Assembly (NCBI GenBank): GCA_910577445.1
Contig: CAJTMZ010000075.1
Coordinates: 1,667-20,666, forward strand
Reading direction: 5' to 3'
DNA: 19,000 nucleotides
DNA from: an uncultured Lachnospiraceae bacterium
Lineage (GTDB): Bacteria > Bacillota > Clostridia > Lachnospirales > Lachnospiraceae
The notes below the pieces were generated by a model. The model ran no database searches and was not told the DNA's origin. It was given only the letters and a program-made list of their open reading frames with translations. How positions within the stretch are numbered: the first letter of the stretch is position 1; the number at the start of each line of letters is the position of its first letter. This document shows positions 15,078 to 19,000 of the stretch, one piece after another. The translations under genes were made by a program, and so were the position numbers.

Positions 15078-15664
15078 AAAGAAAAAAGAAATGGTACGAT
15101 TATCTCTGGATAGTTTCCCTTACCTACCTGATTCTGGGCTTTTTTAATATCCTTTTTGCATGGCTGGGACTTCTGTGCTTTTTTATACCGCTCCTTATCG
15201 CGGTCATAAAAGGAAACAAAGCCTACTGTAACAGATATTGCGGCAGAGGGCAGTTATTTGCCCTTGTGGGCGGAAGATTCGGACTCTCCCGGAAGAAGGA
15301 GATTCCCAAATGGATGAAATCCAAATATTTCAGGTACGGGTTTTTAGCGTTTTTCTTCGCCATGTTCTTTCTTATGCTGTGGAACACCTGGCTGGTATTT
15401 GCGGGAACCAGGGATTTGAAAACCGTCGTGACCCTGCTGTGGACCTTTAAGCTTCCCTGGCACTGGGCCTATCACGGCACCCTGTTTTCCGACGGCGTTG
15501 CGCAGTTTGCCTTCGGCTTCTACAGCGTCATGCTTACCTCCACCGTGCTTGGATTTGCCACCATGATTTTATTCAAGCCCCGTTCCTGGTGCGTGTACTG
15601 CCCCATGGGAACCATGACGCAGCTTATCTGCAGGCAACGGGCCCGTTCGGCTGACCGCTCTTAA
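15074..15664 (+). CDS. NapH-like membrane Fe-S protein
   Basis: A 196-residue membrane protein. Hydrophobic segments are at about 10-45, 88-110, 120-130 and 143-167. Two cysteine motifs resemble NapH/NosR/CcoG-type polyferredoxins: YCNRYC (C52, C56) and CVYCP (C173, C176), plus C186. The C-terminal ferredoxin domain of full NapH is absent; the upstream separate ferredoxin may supply that function. The start is an ATG overlapping the ferredoxin stop, with GGAGGTGA as ribosome site. Role is electron transfer between membrane and ferredoxin; the exact partner is unknown. Similar gene pairs next to Crp/Fnr-type regulators are, as I recall, common in Lachnospiraceae. Confidence 0.85.
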   Translation: MKRKKKWYDYLWIVSLTYLILGFFNILFAWLGLLCFFIPLLIAVIKGNKAYCNRYCGRGQLFALVGGRFGLSRKKEIPKWMKSKYFRYGFLAFFFAMFFLMLWNTWLVFAGTRDLKTVVTLLWTFKLPWHWAYHGTLFSDGVAQFAFGFYSVMLTSTVLGFATMILFKPRSWCVYCPMGTMTQLICRQRARSADRS

Positions 15665-15686
15665 ACTAACCACACGCGCTTTCCTG

Positions 15687-16352
15687 TCAGAGGGTCAGTT
15701 TGCGGAGGCGTTTCTTATCAAGGATTGTAACGCCGCCTCTGGAGACTTCCACAATTCCTTCACCGGCGAAATATTTCAGCATTCTGGATACCACTTCACG
15801 GGCAGACCCCATATAACGGGCAATCTGCCCGTGTGTCAGCATTATGGTATCCGAACCTGTTCTTGCAGACTCGTCGGAAAGAAAAATAGCCAGCCGTTTA
15901 TCCATGCTCATAAAAAGTATCTGCTGCATCACCCACATCACATCGGAAAAACGGCTGACCGCGGTTTCAAGCGCAAAGATTCTGATATCCGGATTCCTTT
16001 CCGATACCGAGGCAAAAGCCGGACCGCTGATTACAAAGCACTCGCTCTCCTCCTCCACGTTCACCTGCACATCAAAAGTGATGGCGTTTAAAACGCTGGA
16101 GGCGGACAGCATACACATATCGCCTTTGTGCAGCCGGTAAAGGGTGATTTCCTTTCCCTCCTCCGACATCATGGAAAGCCTAAGGCTTCCCGAGCGGACC
16201 AGTATCACGCCAGAGCATTCGCTTCCGTCATGGATATTTTTTCCCGGCGGATAAGTAAACGCATACGAATTTTGACAGATATAATCCCTGTCCGCATCCG
16301 ATATTTTCCCCCAGAAGGGAAAGATTTCTTTATAAACCGTTTCAAACTTCAC
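15687..16352 (-). CDS. Crp/Fnr-family transcriptional regulator
   Basis: A 221-residue regulator with an N-terminal cyclic-nucleotide-binding-type beta-roll (about 10-120), a dimerisation helix (about 125-160), and a C-terminal HTH at 171-210 (LTHGQIARYMGSAREVVSRML). The start is GTG at 16352; an AGAGG site lies 8 bases before it and no Met follows until residue 61. Four cysteines (C26, C46, C80, C105) are spread through the sensor domain, not the N-terminal cluster of E. coli FNR, so Fe-S oxygen sensing is not shown. It faces the ferredoxin/NapH-like pair (stop codons 22 bp apart), and may control it through the palindrome at 14811-14823; that link is inference. Confidence 0.93.
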   Translation of the reverse strand: MKFETVYKEIFPFWGKISDADRDYICQNSYAFTYPPGKNIHDGSECSGVILVRSGSLRLSMMSEEGKEITLYRLHKGDMCMLSASSVLNAITFDVQVNVEEESECFVISGPAFASVSERNPDIRIFALETAVSRFSDVMWVMQQILFMSMDKRLAIFLSDESARTGSDTIMLTHGQIARYMGSAREVVSRMLKYFAGEGIVEVSRGGVTILDKKRLRKLTL

Positions 16353-16472
16353 TTGATTTTCCTCTGCATCTTTGGCCGATTTCCAACTATAATTTTATTT
16401 TAGCCCAGGCAATATAAGAAGACAAGAATAATTCTTTTAAATACCGGCGCCGTCTCACCCATTCCCCAATCC

Positions 16473-17354
16473 TCACCCCAGGGATTTCAGTTCCCTGCGG
16501 TACGCCCCCATCTCCTCCTCGCTTACCGTGTCCATGATATGCTGCAGCTTTCCTGTCACCGATTCCCTCTCCTTAGGCAGATAAGCCGTAACCGGATAAA
16601 AGTTGGAGCGGGAATCCGCAAAAAGATGGGTGCGAATCTGCAGATTCCGGATAAATGTCTGCAACTCCGCAAGGCGCTCCTTTTCCCCCGCCGCGGCAAA
16701 TCGGCCCTCCTTTTCCATAGAATAAAGCTCCGTACCCGGAAAAAGCGTAAGCGAATCCACGGAAATAAAATAAGGATTGAGCCGGCTAAAAAGCCTTGCG
16801 CTGTTTACCGCGTTGCGGTATCCCCCTCCTTTTCCGGCCAGCCCTGTCATATAGACAAAATAATACTCAATTCCGGCCTCGTCCAGCTTCCCGCACTGCT
16901 CTGCAATATCCGCTGCCGTGTACCCTTTTCCCGCAAGGGCAAGGGTTTCGTCGTCCCCGCTCTCCGTTCCGATGCTGAGTCCGTTAATCCCCATTGCCCG
17001 AAGCTTTTTAAGCTGCCACACTTCTTTGTCCTTTATGTCCCTGACGCTTGCAAACATGGCCATAGTCTGACACTTAATCAGATAATCCCGCACCGTAAGC
17101 GCGCGGAGCTTTAAATTCTCATAGCTCATGGCAAAAGGATTTGCCCCTGTCCAGAAAACGCGTCTTGCGCCGGGCTGGAAGCTTTTAATCTCCGCCAAAT
17201 CCTCCTCAAACTCTTCCATCGGAGACATGCGAAAACACTCGTCTTTATAAAGGCTGCAAAACCGGCATTTTCCGTAAGTACAGCCGGACGTCGCCTGAAG
17301 AATCACGGAATTTGCCTCATAGCGCGGCCGCCACGTCCTTCCCGTAAAATGCAA
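16473..17354 (-). CDS. Radical SAM protein (paralog 1)
   Basis: A 293-residue radical SAM enzyme. The cluster cysteines C25, C30, C33 lie in CTYGKCRFC, a CX4CX2C spacing rather than the classical CX3CX2C. Later motifs fit the fold: TGANPF, then GINGLSIGTESGDD. The open frame has a GTG nine bases upstream, but that overlaps the Shine-Dalgarno itself. The TTG at 17354 has GGGAG (17363-17367) 8 bases before it and makes the N-terminus MHFTG, aligning with MHYTG of its neighbour, so I chose TTG. It is 15 bp behind its paralog and surely co-transcribed. The substrate is unknown. Confidence 0.9.
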   Translation of the reverse strand: MHFTGRTWRPRYEANSVILQATSGCTYGKCRFCSLYKDECFRMSPMEEFEEDLAEIKSFQPGARRVFWTGANPFAMSYENLKLRALTVRDYLIKCQTMAMFASVRDIKDKEVWQLKKLRAMGINGLSIGTESGDDETLALAGKGYTAADIAEQCGKLDEAGIEYYFVYMTGLAGKGGGYRNAVNSARLFSRLNPYFISVDSLTLFPGTELYSMEKEGRFAAAGEKERLAELQTFIRNLQIRTHLFADSRSNFYPVTAYLPKERESVTGKLQHIMDTVSEEEMGAYRRELKSLG

Positions 17355-17369
17355 AATAACCACTCCCTT

Positions 17370-18269
17370 CTAAAGATGATGTACGCTCTCGCGGTAGCGC
17401 CTTAGCCGCTCTTCCCCTGCGTTCTCGATAACATCGTCCAGAAAAGCCAGCAGCTTTCTCTTCTCCTTCGGCAGCCCGCACTGCATCTGAAAGGCATTTG
17501 ACGCTCCCTGGGCCGCAAAAACCGTGGGAATTTCCAGATTTTCCACCAGCGCGCGGATTTCCCGGTATTTTTCCGTTTCGCTCTCCTCCTTCCAGTTCCC
17601 CGCCCTGATTTCCTTATATAATCCGGAATCCGGGTAAACTGTCAACATGTTGGCTCCCACCCGGACGGGGTGAAGTTGATTAAATACGGCGGCGGACTGC
17701 CTTGCCCCCGCTTCTCCCCGCCCCGCGCCGGAAATTCCCACAAGATAGAAAAAGCTGTAGCTGATGCCCGACTCGTCAAGACGGCCGCACTGCTTTCGTA
17801 TATCCTCCGCCAGATATCCCTTATCCATAAAGCGCAGCGCCTCGTCGTCCGCCGTTTCCACACCGATGGTAAGCCCGTCGTATCCCATTTTTTGCAAAGC
17901 CCGAAGTTCTTCGTCCGACTTGGCGGCAATATCCGTCACCCGGGCAAAACAGCCGATGGTTTTCATCATGGGAAAATACTTATGTATCAATTCCCCGATT
18001 TCCTTTAATCTTTCATATTTCAGCACAAAGGGATTTGCCCCTGTCAGAAAGGCCCGGGTCATCTTGTACCCCGCAAAAGAGCGGTATCTTATCCGCGCCT
18101 CCTTTAAATCTTCCTCAATGTCCTCAAGGGGCGACATTCTGAACGGAAACGGCAAATCCGCGTAAAGGGTGCAGAATTTGCACCTGTGATGGGTGCATCC
18201 CGCCGTAACCTCAAGCAAAAGCGAGGACGCCTCGTAAGGCGGTCTCCAGATTGTTCCTGTATAATGCAT
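17370..18269 (-). CDS. Radical SAM protein (paralog 2)
   Basis: A 299-residue radical SAM enzyme, paralogous to the gene after it. The cluster cysteines are C25, C30 and C33 in CTHHRCKFC, again CX4CX2C at identical positions. The shared patterns TGANPF, GYDGLTIGVETADD and LTVYPDSGLY are visible. The ATG at 18269 has AGGAGGAG upstream. It is the first gene after a promoter divergent from the HxlR-type regulator. Function unknown; the COG1032-like tandem pair suggests modification or methylthiolation of related substrates, but this is not shown. Confidence 0.9.
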   Translation of the reverse strand: MHYTGTIWRPPYEASSLLLEVTAGCTHHRCKFCTLYADLPFPFRMSPLEDIEEDLKEARIRYRSFAGYKMTRAFLTGANPFVLKYERLKEIGELIHKYFPMMKTIGCFARVTDIAAKSDEELRALQKMGYDGLTIGVETADDEALRFMDKGYLAEDIRKQCGRLDESGISYSFFYLVGISGAGRGEAGARQSAAVFNQLHPVRVGANMLTVYPDSGLYKEIRAGNWKEESETEKYREIRALVENLEIPTVFAAQGASNAFQMQCGLPKEKRKLLAFLDDVIENAGEERLRRYRESVHHL

Positions 18270-18294
18270 GGTCTTCTCCTCCTTCCATGTAACT

Positions 18295-18323
18295 AAATTA
18301 AATCTAAAACTTTACAGAATCAA
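18295..18323 (-). promoter_or_regulatory. Promoter of the radical SAM pair
   Basis: On the minus strand TTGATT (18318-18323), spacer 17, TAATTT (18295-18300), about 25 bases before the start codon of the first radical SAM gene. The stretch 18289-18315 is an imperfect AT-rich palindrome (GTAA...TTAC) overlapping both elements, in the style of HxlR operators; the divergent HxlR-type protein is a natural candidate binder. The -10 is poor. Confidence 0.5.
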
Positions 18324-18368
18324 GTACTGTCTTTTTATGGCGTCAGTATGATTTTTGATACCATAAAA

Positions 18369-18412
18369 GCCTGGGGGTTCGGAGAGCGTACATTTATTTA
18401 CGCCCCCGGCTT
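18369..18412. other. Long bulged hairpin upstream of the HxlR-type gene
   Basis: AAGCC-T-GGGGG near 18368-18378 pairs with CCCCC-GGCTT near 18403-18412, with an inner GCGTA/TACGC helix. It lies directly upstream of the -35 of the HxlR promoter, so it would not be in that transcript. On the minus strand it is followed by TTTTATGG, a weak terminator-like tail, but no minus-strand gene ends here. Operator, DNA cruciform or part of an upstream-started radical SAM leader are possible. Confidence 0.45.
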
Positions 18413-18414
18413 CA

Positions 18415-18443
18415 TTGACTTTCCGCCCCTGTACGAATATACT
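18415..18443 (+). promoter_or_regulatory. Promoter of the HxlR-type gene
   Basis: TTGACT (18415-18420), 17-base spacer, TATACT (18438-18443): a good sigma-A-type promoter, about 77 bases before the ATG of the regulator. An AAAGGAAAAGGA Shine-Dalgarno-like purine run precedes the start. Confidence 0.7.
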
Positions 18444-18519
18444 GATGGAAGGTCAAATGCCCTGCAAACGGCTCAAAATCCCCCGCCGCCCGCAGGTATG
18501 AAAGGAAAAGGAAAACAAA

Positions 18520-18882
18520 ATGTCAGAAAATAAATTCAGCAGCCAGGAAAACCTTGCCCGCTGCGTTCCCATGAGCCTGCTCCAGTCGGTGATTGGCGGA
18601 AAGTGGAAAATCCTGATTCTATGGTATGTATCTTTTTATAAAGTCCAGCGGTTCGGGGAACTGATGCGGCGGCTGGACGGCATTACCCAGTCCACGCTGA
18701 CAAAGCAGCTCCGGGAGCTGGAAAGCGACGGCTTTCTCCACCGGGAAATTTATAAGGAAATTCCGCCAAAGGTGGAGTATTCCCTCACGGAATTGGGCCA
18801 GAGCTTTCTCCCCGTCTTAAATACCATGATGGCCTGGAGCGAGACATACCTTTGCCCGGATTATAAAAATCCCTACGATTAA
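18520..18882 (+). CDS. HxlR-type winged-helix transcriptional regulator
   Basis: A 120-residue small DNA-binding protein of the HxlR/YodB family. It has the core pattern CVPMSLLQSVIGGKWKILIL, RFGELMRRLDGITQSTLTKQLRELESDGFLHR (recognition helix), a wing with PPKVEYSLTELG, and a C-terminal helix used for dimerisation. Cys15 is at the position used by several HxlR members for redox or quinone sensing. It is divergent from the radical SAM pair and probably controls both directions. Confidence in family is high, in the signal it senses low. Confidence 0.94.
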   Translation: MSENKFSSQENLARCVPMSLLQSVIGGKWKILILWYVSFYKVQRFGELMRRLDGITQSTLTKQLRELESDGFLHREIYKEIPPKVEYSLTELGQSFLPVLNTMMAWSETYLCPDYKNPYD

Positions 18883-19000
18883 CGTGTAATTTATACCGGA
18901 TACAAAATTCCGGCCAAACGGTAAGCCCGGTCTTTGCCTCAGGGGCACGGAAATCAATTTTCAGATTTCGGTGAGAGTATGCAGAGTCAGAAAGGCTGTC
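18883..19000. other. Right-edge region with no supported gene
   Basis: After the HxlR stop there is a small hairpin (CCGGA 18896-18900, TCCGG 18909-18913) without a T-tract, and a second inverted repeat GAAATC/GATTTC around 18950-18969. An ATG at 18979 starts an open reading frame that runs off the edge, with only a weak GGTGAG ribosome site. I cannot support a gene from this. On the minus strand a frame is open through the whole stretch, also without start evidence. Confidence 0.35.

Noticed and set aside
15687..16352. Oxygen-sensing FNR with an N-terminal [4Fe-4S] cluster
   Set aside because: The four cysteines are scattered (26, 46, 80, 105) and do not match the FNR N-terminal cluster pattern; only the general Crp/Fnr family is supported.
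18348..18533. Small open frame of 61 codons before the HxlR-type gene
   Set aside because: It runs through the hairpin and the promoter region and overlaps the regulator start; no ribosome site, no recognised domain.
18883..19000. Cobalamin riboswitch (AGTCAG...GGCTGTC resembles the B12 box)
   Set aside because: The end segment only partly fits, and the upstream conserved blocks of that riboswitch class could not be found in order. The element would also run off the window, so it is not reported as a feature.

Overview
The window looks like a chromosomal segment of an anaerobic Firmicute, most likely a Lachnospiraceae-type gut clostridium. The evidence is strong purine-rich Shine-Dalgarno sites, frequent GTG/TTG starts, LplB/LplC-type sugar importers without their own ATPase, YesM/YesN-type two-component regulators, a GH94 disaccharide phosphorylase, and a small ferredoxin plus NapH-like protein. 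Species cannot be named from the sequence alone. No tRNA, rRNA, CRISPR array, transposase or phage gene was seen; gene order is dense and most genes are on the minus strand.

Layout by falling coordinate, because most genes read leftward. (1) 18882-16473: a Cys-containing HxlR-type regulator on the plus strand, divergent from two tandem paralogous radical SAM genes. (2) 16352-14880: a plus-strand pair (2[4Fe-4S] ferredoxin and NapH-like membrane protein) facing a Crp/Fnr-type regulator. (3) 14665-10786: a GH94 phosphorylase, closest from memory to N,N'-diacetylchitobiose phosphorylase, followed by a phosphohexomutase. Together they would convert a disaccharide to hexose-1-P and then hexose-6-P. 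A perfect 18-bp inverted repeat lies over the phosphorylase ribosome-binding site. (4) 10674-2335: a compact eight-gene cluster, mostly overlapping or closely spaced: LRR lipoprotein, solute-binding lipoprotein, two ABC permeases, a small membrane protein with a beta-rich tail, a YesM-type histidine kinase, a second solute-binding lipoprotein and a YesN/AraC-type response regulator. It ends in a clear intrinsic terminator. (5) 2142-1: a separate operon with its own promoter (LplB permease, LplC permease and the first 30 codons of a substrate-binding lipoprotein).

My reading is that region 4 is a nutrient-sensing and uptake island. The importer (SBP plus two permeases) is co-transcribed with a kinase and response regulator, and a second SBP sits exactly between them. 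That placement suggests the second SBP is an extracytoplasmic sensor partner of the kinase, like the published XylFII-LytS systems, and region 5 is a natural target of the response regulator. No ATPase is present, so both importers probably share a genome-encoded MsmX-like ATPase.

The most unusual non-coding structures are the SD-sequestering palindrome before the GH94 gene, and a set of about 31-bp tandem repeats that extend the 3' end of the LplC gene into the gap before the lipoprotein gene, followed by two hairpins.
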